A DNA stretch of 64,000 nucleotides from Odontocerum albicorne (lineage: Eukaryota; Arthropoda; Insecta; Trichoptera; Odontoceridae): assembly GCA_949825065.1 (NCBI GenBank), contig OX463848.1, positions 25,638,986 to 25,702,985 on the forward strand, written 5' to 3'. A model generated the notes under the pieces. That model was not told the DNA's origin. It ran no database searches and saw nothing but the letters and a program-made list of their open reading frames with translations. Position numbers and translations under genes: made by a program. This document shows, piece after piece, positions 35,891 through 47,325 of this stretch (the stretch's first letter is position 1; every line of letters begins with the position of its first letter).

Positions 35891-36915
35891 GTACAAAGCC
35901 ATTTAATATTCTAATATGAAGTTTTACAAAGTGTAAACTTTGATAAACGCAATCGTTTTGATTCCAGATTATTGCAGCGGCAAAAAGAAACCAGCATGAA
36001 GCTTCTACGACTGGACTCAGCCAACGTCCAGCCGGATCCATCGAGACCTCCTGAAGTTCTCCGCACCTTTTGGCTTCTCATAATCCTTATAAAAACCAAA
36101 AAATCAGTATAACAAATTTTGAAAGATGATAATTTAAAATATGTTATAAAGAACCTCTTTATTTATCTTGATGGTCTATCATTTTTATCTAAGAAAACTG
36201 AGTAAAATTTAAAATTCAGTTTCTTTGATATAAAGAATGGGGTGGAAACATCCTCAGCACATTTAAATATTTCTCACGTTACAAAACAAGGAAATTGCCT
36301 GTAAATTTCTCAAAGATGAAAAATATTACACAGAAGCGATATCCAAACATAGATTACATGTTTCTTACATATTTTCATCGTTAGTATCGAGAAGAGTTTT
36401 GACAGCGTTGCGAAAATCGTATTTGGTGTGTTTTACATTTCGTGTTAAAGATGAAATAGTTTCACCCAGTCAAGATACTCAGCATACAATATCAAGGGTG
36501 TTTAAAATGTAAATACCAAAATTCAAGTAACTGTAAGGCAGCATTTTTTATTTTTCGTACGATTGTTTTACACAGTAGAAAATAATTTCTAAGACCACAG
36601 ACAAAGAGATATTGGAACGCGAGGCGAATTGTAAAAAGCCAAAAAATTAAAATTGCAAATGGGAATAAGGCCTTTTTTGCTTCCATCACATCGCAGACTT
36701 TCAAAATAATATTTTTTTGCAAACATTTTCAAATTTATTTATTCTTCTTTTTACTATGTTAAGATTTTTTTTAAATGTATAATTTTCATCATTCGATAAT
36801 AAGACAGCACTAATCCAAGCACTTTTTATAATTTTATTTAAATCTGAAAGTTTATTTACATCAAATGTTGTAAGGCTTTAAAGGAAGTTTTAAATTCAGG
36901 AACATTAGAAATTTG
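35891..36915. other. Unassigned; one G+C-richer ORF patch
   Basis: Around 35970-36075 the DNA is less A+T-rich and open on both strands (minus: RRTSGGLDGSGWTLAESSRR). No family recognised; it may be the remains of a LINE. Confidence 0.25.
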
Positions 36916-37050
36916 TCGCCCTCCGTTGCCTAGATGATAAGACGCCTAGGCGTCTTTCAGCCCGGGGTCTACGGATTCGATTCCCGTTGGGAAGTCCAAT
37001 TTATTATGAAAAGTAACAATTTTGACTATGTGAAAATAGTGTATCCAGTG
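36916..37050 (+). repeat. SINE family 1, 5' part
   Basis: gccctccgttgcctagatga and B box gattcgattcccgttggg; cut before the tail. Confidence 0.65.
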
Positions 37051-37189
37051 TAAATATAATTAATTTTTTTTACCAGGGAAGCACATTCGCTATTGATGAT
37101 AAAATAAAAATACAATATAATTTCTCGAAATTTTGCGCTTACCAATGTGTGCCAGAAATTTGACGATATGGTCAAACTCCAGACAAATT

Positions 37190-37850
37190 AAAAATCATAA
37201 TTTTAAGTTATAACAATGCCAAATTGTACTGTATATAACAAAAATATTGTGTACACAGTTCACAAGAGATATGAAATTAGATGTTAGATTCCTCAGTGAG
37301 ATGCAGGCCTAATTTACTGGAGACACGACAAATGAAAGGTAACAAACCCAGATTCATTAAAGTTGTGTGTCCACATTAAATTACCTGTTGTATTTTTGAA
37401 AAATCGTGTATATTTATAAGATTTCTTGTCATAAATTAATAAATAAAATAAAATTTGGACAAACGTATTACACAATGCATCATGACAGGTGCAGCCCTAG
37501 CAAATATTATCAAACCTCCAACTAATTGATTAGCACCCACCTAGCCCTAGCCAATTCGATGAAACCTCCAACTAATTGATTAGCACCCAGCTATGTTGTA
37601 AAAACACCAAGTTGTACTGTATGCAATGAATGTGAAATAATATAAACAATTCACCAGAGCTATGAAATCCAACTAAATATATAACACAACGCATCATAGC
37701 AGATACAGATAAAATCAAACCACTAAGAGATTGATAACCATCCACTTCAGTAATAATAACACCAGGTTGTACTGTATAACAAACGGCAGGTTGTAATTTA
37801 CGTAAAGAACGAAAGTGTAATACTATAGAATACAATCAAACATCAAGATC
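37190..37850. repeat. Compound repeat block with SINE-1-like tail strings
   Basis: Three times a string like aacaccaagttgtactgtat (37213, 37609, 37749 regions) is followed by sequence such as caattcaccagagctatgaa. A second module (cctccaactaattgattagc) is duplicated in tandem at about 37491-37594. The first module is interrupted by the ataa-tailed retroelement copy at 37290-37455. Confidence 0.55.
37290..37455 (+). mobile_element. Retroelement 3' tail, second copy
   Basis: gagacacgacaaatgaaagg, taacaaacccagattcatta and an (ataa)n-like end match the reverse complement of 33289-33440. Both copies share only this 3' part, as expected from 5' truncation. Confidence 0.6.
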
Positions 37851-38289
37851 ATATTTGTTGCCGCTTCCTCGGATTACCGGTGAACAATTTAAATCACGCC
37901 ATCTCGTTAAGAGACCCCCCTCGCACACAGAATTCATAAATAATCGAAGTAAAATTATTTAAATTTTGTTCAAAAACCTCGAAAACTGTTATATATTCTA
38001 CGAGTACATTCAAAGTTTATGAATAATGTTTCTCAAATCAAAGAAATATTCCACAACGAGAGATTGTTCCAAAAAGATGTCATCTGCTGTGTGTATAGAT
38101 AAAATTTATTATTTGAATTTACTCCGCACCGTTTTGTTTATAAGGCATCGCGAAGATAATTTCACAAGTTTATCATTTGCCGCCCGCGGCGATTTAGCCG
38201 AGTTCACCCAATATATCTCTAATACAGAGGATCCTAAACTTCTTAACTTCGTTTATTCTTAGAAATTGTCCTCGCTAAGGAGCAAAGTG
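37851..38289. other. Unassigned ORF region
   Basis: The plus ORF 38026-38262 ends with SFAARGDLAEFTQYISNTED, faintly ankyrin-like at one repeat start, but a single such string is not evidence for the family. Confidence 0.2.
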
Positions 38290-38505
38290 GTTCATTATGT
38301 GTATTGTATTACACTTTCGTTGTATACAGTACAACCTAGCGGGTTTGTTTCCATGCGGTAATCTCTTCCATTTAGAGAGATTTTAAAGAATCCTTAAGTG
38401 AACTCTACACCGGAAATCTTTTTAAAAATCTTGGTTCCAACGAGAATCGAACCTCAACGCACGGACTGGAAAACAGGTGTCTAACTAACTAAGCCAGTTC
38501 ATGAA
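38290..38505 (-). repeat. SINE family 1, near full length
   Basis: Tail tgtattgtattacactttcg and acagtacaacctagcgggtt, B-box complement cgagaatcgaacc, A-box complement ctaactaactaagccagttc. Confidence 0.75.
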
Positions 38506-38714
38506 CTCTTGATAAGAATAGTAATTTTCCATTGCTTTCCATATTACCATATAATGGTCAATTAGGTAGGTTTTAGAAATACAGTAACTAGAAATTCGTG
38601 GACCAGCTGGTCTGAAGGCAATGTTCCAAGAACTAAGTATACAATACCTAAAATTACTCGTTAATATATGATTATATCGACTAAAGTTAAGTTTTAAATT
38701 TTGATTTGTGAAGT

Positions 38715-38872
38715 TCACGGCCGCACAGTAACGCACTGGATTTTCGTGCGGAAGGTCGTCAGTTCGAACCCCGCGCTTTCCTACTACCCTCAAACGACAT
38801 AGGCACTTTTGCCGCCTAGTGCTCGATGGTATAAGGATACCCATGACTTCGGTCATATCTATTTTTTTTTGA
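38715..38872 (+). repeat. SINE family 2 (tRNA-derived)
   Basis: cacggccgcacagtaacgca, B box cagttcgaacccc, then tcaaacgacataggcacttt and tataaggatacccatgactt. Pairs with the copy at 2967-3116; ends in a T/A-rich run. Confidence 0.65.
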
Positions 38873-39446
38873 GAAATTAAAAAAAAATTTTAATTTCCAA
38901 GATGTGAATTAACAAAAAGTCTAAATAATTTCGAACTGAACTGTGGAAGAAATTCTTCTGAAAACTCGTAAGAGTAGTTCTCATTCCATTTAATCCGAGC
39001 AACTCTTTGTACATTCCATCTTCTTTTATAATAATTTACTAGTTCTTTTATTTTTGGTGGGCTTTAAGTATTTCTAATACTTAAGACCCGATTTTTACCG
39101 AGTGTACTTCAGGTGCTTCAATATAAAGTATGGGAATAAACTAATCAAAGTTTCTCATACTCGTATCTTCCTTGTTTTTAAATGTGGAAGAAAACAATAT
39201 TGTTTGCAGACTTCAATCGGTTTATCCTTTCTACAAAACTTTAAAAAAATGTTTGAACAGTTTCATAGATCTTGTCCATTAGTTGACAACAACAAGTCAA
39301 TCAAATACCGAGAAGATAGATTTTTAGAAGCCACGAAGAGTCATAATGACTTTTAGCTTCCAAAACCCAAAAAGTCAAAATAATTCATTGTACAAAAGTT
39401 ATATTTTTTTTCAACGAAATGCCTGCAAGTATAAAAGAAGCAATTT
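38873..39446. other. No recognisable gene
   Basis: A+T-rich; the plus ORF 39102-39356 has no recognisable motif. Confidence 0.35.
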
Positions 39447-39652
39447 TTTTACATTTATCATAAATGTTAGAGTAACCTATGTTTAATTTTTACATTTATC
39501 ATAAGTGTTAGAGTAACCTATGTTTATTTTTTACATTTATCATAAGTGTTAGAGTAACCTATGTTTAATTTTTACATTTATCATAAGTGTTAGAGAAACC
39601 TATGTTTATTTTTTACATTTATCATAAGTGTTAGAGTAACCTATGTTTAATT
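39447..39652. repeat. Tandem repeat, 5 units of about 41 bp
   Basis: Unit tttacatttatcataagtgt then tagagtaacctatgtttat, with unit starts near 39450, 39491, 39532, 39574 and 39615. Confidence 0.95.
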
Positions 39653-39721
39653 TTTTACTTAAAAAAAGCGCTTTTTTGTTACAACTGTCACTTTAAGAAC
39701 GCTTCAATAATGTATGCTACA

Positions 39722-40215
39722 TACAAACATACCATCACGCCGTTTCTCTGCTGGGATAGGCAGAGAGGACAAAGCACATTCTCACATGACTCCTACGATT
39801 TCTCTGACTTTTTACATTTCCTTCTTACGAAATATCCCTCACTTGATCCAACAATACTTTCCTTAGTCTTTCTGTATCACGCCTCCCACTTAATTGTTTA
39901 ATGTGTATTTGTTTTGTTAGTCATTCTTCATTAATTCGTTCAACGTGCTTAAACTATCTCAGTGTGCTCTTCTTCATCTTACGTAACAAATCAGCCTTAC
40001 GTTCACATTCATCCCTAATAACTTCATTCCGTTTTCAGTCATACATTGTCTTCCTGTGTAGTCTTCTAAATGCACACATTTCTACAGCATTTATTCGGTT
40101 CTTTTTACACTTTTTCCACATCCACATTTCTCTCCCATACATAAAAGTTGTTACTAAAATACTGTTATGGACTATCATCTTAGCAGATTTTGATACAGTC
40201 CGCTTCGTCGCCATT
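39722..40215 (-). pseudogene. LINE-B tail, longest copy
   Basis: In reverse it gives AKMIVHNSILVTTFMYGREM with WMWKK (the ..LxYGSExW block after RT), INAVEMCAFRRL, DECERKADLLRKMKKSTL, FKHVERINEE, LTKQIH, and the closing CFVLSAYPSRE. About 165 residues of the ORF2 C-terminus are recognisable, with several stops. It is flanked on both sides by a 39-bp near-identical direct repeat (39678-39716, 40244-40282), which is odd for a LINE insertion. Confidence 0.65.
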
Positions 40216-40282
40216 TTAACCCTTCAAATACAAGCACTATTTAGTTACACCTGTCACTTTATGAACGTTCCAAAAATGTATG

Positions 40283-41761
40283 TCAAAAAGTTTTTAAGTG
40301 CCAGCTCAACCATGAATTCAGATGAAAAATTTTCTGACAGTAAAACCAATTCAGAAATCGTCCCCAAAAAGTCTAAATGCTAGACTTAAATGTTACATTT
40401 TAAGACACGACAGCACTATGAGATCATAAAAAAACTAAGGGAGATAGAAAAAGAGAAAAAACATTTAAGGGAACTGGTTGAAAGATAAGAGAGGTCTTAA
40501 GGGAAGGCCTGGTGATGAGGGGGCAAAGAAAGTAGCGAAGATAATTATATATAAAACATCACTGACTTCCTTAACGATGGAGGGAGGGGACTATTTAACT
40601 TGAGGAGGGATCCGTAGCAATATTTCTTTGAAAAGAAAACCATTTAATATGTTAAATTTAAAAAGCAGTAACTTTTTTAAATTAGTCTTTTTTTACCATC
40701 CAGATTTTTTTTTTATTTGATATGAACACTTTTAGGTACTAAATTTAAAAAAAAACAATACTAAACACTTACACCCATCGTCCAAATTTTCATTTCACTA
40801 TTCGAGAAGCACGCACCACAAGTTAAGGAATCTTGAACTTGTGGAATACAATCAGAACTCGCCCATTTGCCTTGGAGGGATGTTGGCAAGCAAAGACGAT
40901 ACATCGCTACTGATTCAGAATATAAGACATGATTCACACGAAGTGAAAATTTAAAATTCAATCACGCAAATGTAAAATTCAATCATGGTTTAATGAAAAT
41001 AAATGTTCATAATTTTTGTTTATTATTTAAGTATTTGTCTTCTTCCCTTGTGATTGGCAAATACGCTGGATTGTAACCAATCAGACCACTTTTAGAATAT
41101 AGTTGTTTATTTGTTTTTATGTATTTTATACTCTACAGACCTGGCGTCCATTATAATTGACACAGAATTCATATGCATTTTGTAAATAACTTTATAGTAT
41201 ATTTCTGTTCTCAATTATAACATATGAAGTGTAGAATACTGAATCAATTTTGAACGTTTTGGGCGCCGCCTATCTAAACCAGTATGACATAATGTTGCAT
41301 TTAGTTTAAATAATGCACTCACAAGATAGATTTTTTTTTTAAACCTTAGATTTTAATTCAAGTCTGAAGAGGTTAGTGTAATGTTGATACAATGTATACC
41401 CAATTCTATCATACGTAAAATAAAGGAAATTACAATTATATGAGATGATTCTCAGAAAAGCTAATGAAAATAATCATTCATTCTATCTTTTGAAGTGGCT
41501 GAGATCTTCAAAGACTTTTAAGATGCTCAGTGGTGTCAATTCACGTTTTATTATTATTTTTACAAATATTGAGAAACGTGAAAGGATTTTTTTTCTTCTA
41601 GTAATAACTTTGCAAAGTCAATATGAATAATCAAATTTCAAATATCCATTGAAACCTAAATTCCTTTAAATAGCGTACCCATCAATTGTAATGACGGTTT
41701 ATCCTAGTAAACTCGATCATGACAACTTTCATTTTGAAAAGTAAATGAACATTTTTACATT
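40283..41761. other. No recognisable gene
   Basis: Mixed A+T-rich DNA. Nothing recognised; cgattcacgcaaatgtaaaattcaatca-like duplicates near 40950-40985 are short direct repeats. Confidence 0.35.
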
Positions 41762-41980
41762 TTTTATACACTTTTGTTAAATACAGTACAACCTGGTTAG
41801 CTTATTTCAGTATGGCAATCTCTTCCAACCAACCAGAAAGATATAAGAGGCCTTAAGTTAAAAGCAGACTGGAATCCTTTTTAAAAAGTCAATCTGGTTC
41901 CAACGGGAGTCGACTCCAGCCTCCTAGTTCCGACCTCCGAGTTTGAAGTCAGGTAACTTACCAATTAAGGCATGGAGTGT
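41762..41980 (-). repeat. SINE family 1, near full length
   Basis: aatacagtacaacctggtta, caaccaaccagaaagatata, tccaacgggagtcgactcca (B-box side) and accaattaaggcatgga. A near-complete copy with a duplicated ctccgagtt-like string in the head. Confidence 0.75.
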
Positions 41981-42634
41981 AAATGAATGATTCACAAAAA
42001 AAATTGATGTCATTACTGAATATAAAAATTTCATCTCAAAGACAAACGATATATTTTCCACGCCATTTTTTTTTTCGAATTTAAAAACATGAAAATTTTA
42101 ACATCGAGTATATCACAAGCAATATTTGTCACCCTTACTTAATCTGCTAGAATTTGATGATATACTAGCGCTGAAGTTTTTATTTATCTCAGCAATCCAT
42201 CATATCACGGGTCACAAAATGCAAAAGGTCGTCGTGAAAGGGAGAAAAGTACAAAAAAACATAAGCAAGAACGGGACAAAGAGGTTTTTCTTTGGGTGTC
42301 AGAAATGGGGAGACTTTAAGGCTGAGTAATAAAACCGATAATCTATCTTTGCCTTTTACTCCGAATAATTTATTGTAATCCAGAAAGAGACAAATCATCC
42401 TCCGGAATGTTTTTCCTCAGTGGCGGAGGGTCTCGGAAGATAAACAGCTTTATTTGTCATTATGTTTTTATTTTATTATTATTTGGAGTAGAAAAAGGAA
42501 AATGTTGAATTGCATATTTTCTCTGATGAAATACTTAACCTTTTGAGTGTCGGGTGCTTTAAGCATACTGATTAATAGCATTAATTGAATATCTATAGTT
42601 TTTTTACAAATATATGGTAATGTTTATATAATAT
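41981..42634. other. No recognisable gene
   Basis: Plus ORF 42126-42329 is unrecognised. Nothing else seen. Confidence 0.35.
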
Positions 42635-42970
42635 TAATAAAAAGGACTATTTATGTAGCGCTGGTTACGGAACAAACTTTCCTTAAGGGCGCACAAGTCT
42701 AAACACTATTACTGTCAAATTGAAAATATTACAGAAAAAAATCCGCAGAAAATTTACCAAGAGAAGACAACCTATGTAAAAGGAAACCTTTGTGGATCTT
42801 CCGATATGTAATAGAAACTAGAACTTCAGTGAAGTGTAATTTATATATGTAGTGTTCATATATAATAAGGGTTGTCTTTAAGTAGTTCCTGAAGCTGCAC
42901 AAGCCACCCATATATCTATCACGTGTAGATCTTTCGATATTCGATAGTGACATAATTGGCTTGAGGTATG
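42635..42970. repeat. Dispersed repeat X, copy 1
   Basis: Begins taataaaaaggactatttat with gtagcgctg, continues aaatttaccaagagaagaca and ends near gtagatctttcgatattcga. The same order of strings is found at 48984-49290. No TIR or coding potential seen; class unknown. Confidence 0.6.
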
Positions 42971-42978
42971 GTCTAATG

Positions 42979-43513
42979 CAGCTGTCGGCAACCTATGGCA
43001 CGCGTGACACTAGGTGGCACACGGAAGGTTTTTTTAGTGGTACGGCATAAAGAATACAATTAATGAAATTCTTAAGTACAATTGAAATCAAACTAGCGTT
43101 ACTATAATATTGAAATTCTTCAGTATTATAGTTACTCTAATTTGATTGCAATTGCGATGGGGGCGATCGCCCCCCTCCCATGGGATTTTCAAATTACATG
43201 CATAATTTCTTAAACGAAATAATCATTTCTTGAGTGGACAAATCCAATTTTTTTACTGTACAAAATCTCGCTTTAATTTTAAACAGGAACTCACAATTTA
43301 TATTGCACGTGGTGCCATCTAAGTAATTTGAATTATAATGAAGTAATATAACAGTAATTAAATAAATATTCAATTTATTAAAGATTGATTTTTCTTCCAA
43401 AATACCCTCCCCCTTTCCTCCACGAAAAATTCCTCTGGATCCGTCAATGGCACGTGGAGTGTCCAATACTTTAAAAAAGTGGCACTTCGGTGCATATTGG
43501 TTGCAGACCGCTG
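42979..43513. mobile_element. hAT non-autonomous element (535 bp) with 8-bp duplication
   Basis: TIRs cagctgtcggcaacc and, in reverse complement, cagcggtctgcaacc. The flanks gtctaatg (42971-42978) and gtctagtg (43514-43521) match at 7 of 8 positions. The sub-terminal strings ggcac and gtggcac continue the TIR similarity. No transposase frame. An internal 80-bp inverted repeat lies at 43079-43158. Confidence 0.85.
43079..43158. repeat. Imperfect inverted repeat inside the hAT element
   Basis: caattgaaatcaaactagcg ... and its imperfect complement ending gattgcaattg give arms of about 36 bp. Confidence 0.75.
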
Positions 43514-43904
43514 GTCTAGTGTATGTGTGTAGTGTTCAATTCTCGTTATAACAATAAAACACACAAAACTTCTTCTTATCCCGTATTCCCTCTCACAATC
43601 CGATATGCAGAATTTTCATTCATGATACAGTCGTGAATACAGAGTAGCAGAGTGAAACAGAGTAGCCTAATATATCTAGTCTTATCTTCCCCTGAATGAA
43701 TTGAATGAATGTATTGGACAACCCTCTACGAAGTAAACCATACCGCACAAGCATAAAGAGGAATTAATAAAACCCTTCATATGTAAATTATGTGCACTGC
43801 AATCGTGATCACACTTAAAACAATTCAGAATACACCATAATCTTGTCGTGACAGACATTATCTTTGGAGTTTATAGTTCAGATCACTCACAAGGTGGATA
43901 TTTC

Positions 43905-44245
43905 CAACCGAGAGTCAATTCCTCAGATGCCGCCGGTTATCTGGTGAGGTTAGCTTATCATTGTCCTTCGATCCAGAAAGGTCCGCGCGATTGAAGACGG
44001 ATCGAAGGTCAGGAAATACTCACGCGCATTGATAGCGTATCATTTAGGTACACCTTCTGAAGTTCCCTTCATTAAGTCTTCGCGTCGTAGATAAGGAGGT
44101 AGCAGATTTGCTTGAATCGGAAGCCATGTCAAAGGAATAGATTTCAGAGTACCACTGACTATCTGCTTTGCTTCATTGAGCTGGACATCAATGAGGTTTA
44201 TGCTTCTAAGCCAAACGTGGACACAAAAACCCAAAAATAACATTT
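43905..44245 (-). pseudogene. LINE-G fragment: ORF2 C-terminal region
   Basis: The minus strand reads CVHVWLRSINLIDVQLNEAK, QIVSGTLKSIPLTWLPIQAN, then LLPPYLRREDLM. This matches the post-RT block of jockey/R1-type LINEs (CAPVW..S.H....D.QLN.AMR..SGT..STP..WLPVLSNI.PP.LRR). Downstream (lower coordinates) more residues are recognisable to about 43905 (AREYFLTFDPSS). RT is not present; dead. Confidence 0.6.
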
Positions 44246-44806
44246 GAACAATATTATTTCTCGGATCATTTCAGTAAATGTAATGATATTAATCTATTAA
44301 GTTTACACTGAATTTGTCACATTTTTGCATGCAAATAAATATTCATTTATATACAATAATTTATCTAATATTGTACGATAGTTCATCTTATCACACAGTA
44401 TAGTACCATATTGCATCGTGTCATATCGCATGTTTAAAAGTAGTATAAAACAATATCACTTGATTTATCAAAAAAAAATTCTCAGCGTTCAATGACGAAT
44501 TTTTTGACGTGAACATTTTTGAGATTTAAATTACCACATTTCAAAAAGGGTTAAACTTATATTTTGCTACACTTTGATTAACCTGATAGCGATTGACACA
44601 ACAGTCACCGTTACATTTTTTCTCTTTCCCTTCTCTCTGGAATTATCTCTTTTTCATGTATATCTCATTTCAGTTTTCACGTGTTTGTGTAATTTTTCTT
44701 TATCATATTTTCTATGAAAACTTTACTGGTATATGTGATATTAAGTCAAGTTTAATCTGTATAATATACTTAAGAGAATGGTTGTTTTCTAATAAATAAA
44801 CACTTG
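44246..44806. other. No recognisable gene
   Basis: A+T-rich; nothing recognised. Confidence 0.4.
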
Positions 44807-44814
44807 TTCTAAAG

Positions 44815-45534
44815 CAAGGCTGGCCAGCCTTTTTGGGTCTCGTGCCAAAACTGGTATTGGTTTAAGGCTCACGGACCACACGTGTTTTTTTTTAAATTAA
44901 TATGCATATCAAAATTTGAACACCCAAAAACGAAGAAACGTTTTTCAGTTTGTCCTGATTTATAAAGCGTTACGTCGTATTTTTTGTGACCTTATCACTA
45001 TCATAACAAGATCACTGTGTCAAGTATACCGTCGACTTGCTAATAGGCTGATACAAAGCGCCACCAAAGCATGTTTTACTATACTCGAGCTTAGCAGCCC
45101 TTATCACCGGGAAAAAAAGTGACACGACCGAGACTCGATCGTGAGGCAAACGACTTAGGATCGACCAGTTCTAACATTGATTATTTTTTGTTGAATATTG
45201 ATAATATATGTGAGTAAATACTTAAATAAATAAATATTACTAATATTTTGGATATGTATTACACGTGAAAAATTCAAATGTACCTATATTGTTTTCTTTT
45301 TTATTTGTCTTTATGTAATATTATATTGTATAAATATAATTTTAGGTAACATTTAAATAAGATTTTTATAATTTGATATAAATAGTCTTCTTCTTGCTGG
45401 AAATCTAGAGTGTACTAAAATAAGAAAACGTTTTCTTGTTATTCCTTTCATGATTTATAAAAACAGCTCGCGGGTCGGACGAAACACCCTGGCTGACCGC
45501 ATGCGGCTCGGGATTCGCGGGCTGGCCATCCCAG
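44815..45534. mobile_element. hAT-like non-autonomous element (720 bp)
   Basis: TIRs caaggctggccagcc and, in reverse complement, ctgggatggccagcc. Candidate 8-bp flanks ttctaaag (44807-44814) and ctttaaag (45535-45542) match at 6 of 8. G+C-rich ends with an A+T-rich middle; the ORF at 44916-45122 has no transposase motif. Confidence 0.75.
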
Positions 45535-45726
45535 CTTTAAAGGTTAACGTATAAAATGGCGAATAGTTTATCATCCCAGAATTGATCAAAATGATACTCC
45601 TGTCAAGTGGTTTGATCCTCATTTCTAAGAATATCATTAAAAAACTAACAAAATGATGTCCCAAATTTATTTGAGTATTTATCCACTAATAAACTTGATA
45701 GCATGAAACTTTGAGAAAATATTTAG

Positions 45727-45823
45727 TGTTTTACAGTTTCATAGTCAATTTCTATTAGCGGAAGCTGGTTTTACCAGTTTTATAGTCAATTTCTATTGGC
45801 CGAAGCTGATTTTACCATATTTC
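45727..45823. repeat. Tandem duplication of about 48 bp
   Basis: acagtttcatagtcaatttc with tattagcggaagctggtttt is followed at once by a copy with a few changes (ccagttttatagtcaatttc, tattggccgaagctgatttt). Confidence 0.8.
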
Positions 45824-46372
45824 ATTTCTAACCTAACTTCGTCTCGTCAAGTTCAATCACATAACTTTTTGGAAAATTCCGATTTGATAATACTGTGATG
45901 AAGGAATAACCAACTAGGACATGGATCTCACATAATTCTGTGTATATATCCCGTAATTCATTACTGATTGGAAATAATAAATGGCATATTTTCAAACGAA
46001 AACATTTTTTTACCATGCGTCACTAATAGTGCAGTTTAAGTCTTAGAATTAGTGTGGTTTAATTGATTTCCCTCGTTTTCTCAAATGAAGGGAAAGGTAG
46101 AAATGAATGTCTAAAGTCGTTACTTGAAAAAAGCTAAAATTAACAGTCTAATTGATTGTCATTTTGGTAATGCCAATGCTCTGGGTATCTTTTGTAAAAA
46201 CATCAAACCATCGTTAACTGAGGCGCCTCGTTGCCATTTTTCCTTCAGCTCTTTTTAGAGCGACAGAAAATTTTCTAAAAACTCTTTTTTAAGAATATTA
46301 CGGGGTTAATTTACGAGTATATACTTAATAAAAAAGTTTTTTTTTTTATTAATAGTGGTTTGCCAATCTTAC
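45824..46372. other. No recognisable gene
   Basis: Nothing recognised on either strand. Confidence 0.4.
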
Positions 46373-46515
46373 TTGTCTGCCGCGATTTGGTGGTTTGCAT
46401 TCTCGATAAACTAATGGACACTCGTCCGTCAAGCTTAGCTGGCTAGCATTCACGCTAAACAAGCGGAACAGATTCAGCCTGCCGATTGTCATGGAACTTT
46501 GATCTTTAGGTTTGT
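46373..46515 (-). other. Candidate internal exon, unknown gene
   Basis: On the minus strand, 143 bases lie between an acceptor (caaatacaaagttttcacag) and a donor (agacaa|gtaaga). In the frame that starts with the last two bases of a split codon, all 47 codons are open: KPKDQSSMTIGRLNLFRLFS, VNASQLSLTDECPLVYRECK, PPNRGRQ. Composition is less A+T-rich and the codon mix looks coding. Two cysteines near the end could form a disulphide. I do not recognise the peptide, and no partner exon could be matched by phase. It remains possible that it is a chance ORF. Confidence 0.33.
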
Positions 46516-47159
46516 CTGTGAAAACTTTGTATTTGCTGAAATGCAACAGCTTACACACAATACAACTAATACACGAACAGACGTATTGTTACCGCAGGAT
46601 GACTGGCGATCATGCTGAATCACGAAGGTTTGATAATTTATGGCAAAAAGAAGTTAAAGAATAAGTTTCCTGTGTTAATTTGAATTCCAAAACTCTCCAC
46701 TTAAAGCGATTCCTTTAAAGTATCATGTGATGCATGAAAAAGTGAATCTTGTATAAATGAGGCCAAAAATCTTAGAAATTCCTTACGATCCTTCGTAATT
46801 TATCTCCATTACTTGCTAATATTTTATCGGGTGCGGCTCAAAAGTCAGTAATTCCATAAAACCTTCGGCATTTTACTTAACAGCATACGAGAAAAATCAA
46901 ATCTTAAAAAATAACATCGTTGTAAACGCATCATTGTTCATAACATACCAAAAAATATGGATTTTAATGATTTCTAAATGAAAATCAAACATTGTACGAG
47001 TATAACTTCGATTTACGTTACTATTTATAAAAAAATCTAAAGAAGCTATTAAACATATCTATGTATAAAACTCATCTCTATAATTCAATCCAGGGATAAA
47101 AAACCAATAATCAAATTGCAGTGTACAAAGAACATATTTTTAGTAATTTATTGTTAAAA
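46516..47159. other. No recognisable gene
   Basis: A+T-rich; nothing recognised. Confidence 0.4.
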
Positions 47160-47225
47160 TCTGACAGGTTTATTGCTACATACCAATCCCTTCCAACCAA
47201 GCAGACAAAGTTACGTGGTAAAAAA
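47160..47225 (-). repeat. SINE family 1, short tail fragment
   Basis: acaggtttattgctacatac and cttccaaccaagcagacaaa are tail strings of SINE-1; nothing else of the element remains. Confidence 0.45.
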
Positions 47226-47249
47226 ATATTGAAATGATTATAAATTTGT

Positions 47250-47325
47250 ACAAAATTTAAAAAATATATATATCAAAATTTAAAAAATAAAAATATACAA
47301 AATTTAAAAAATAAAAATATATATA
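47250..47325. repeat. A+T-rich short tandem repeat
   Basis: Three imperfect units of about 27 bp built from caaaatttaaaaaataaaaa and tata. Confidence 0.8.

Noticed and set aside
35911..36099. G+C-richer ORFs on both strands
   Set aside because: No family recognised and both strands are open to a similar degree, so the coding direction cannot be judged.
38026..38262. ORF with an ankyrin-like string (SFAARGDLAEF)
   Set aside because: A single half-repeat, no second ankyrin unit and no splice support.
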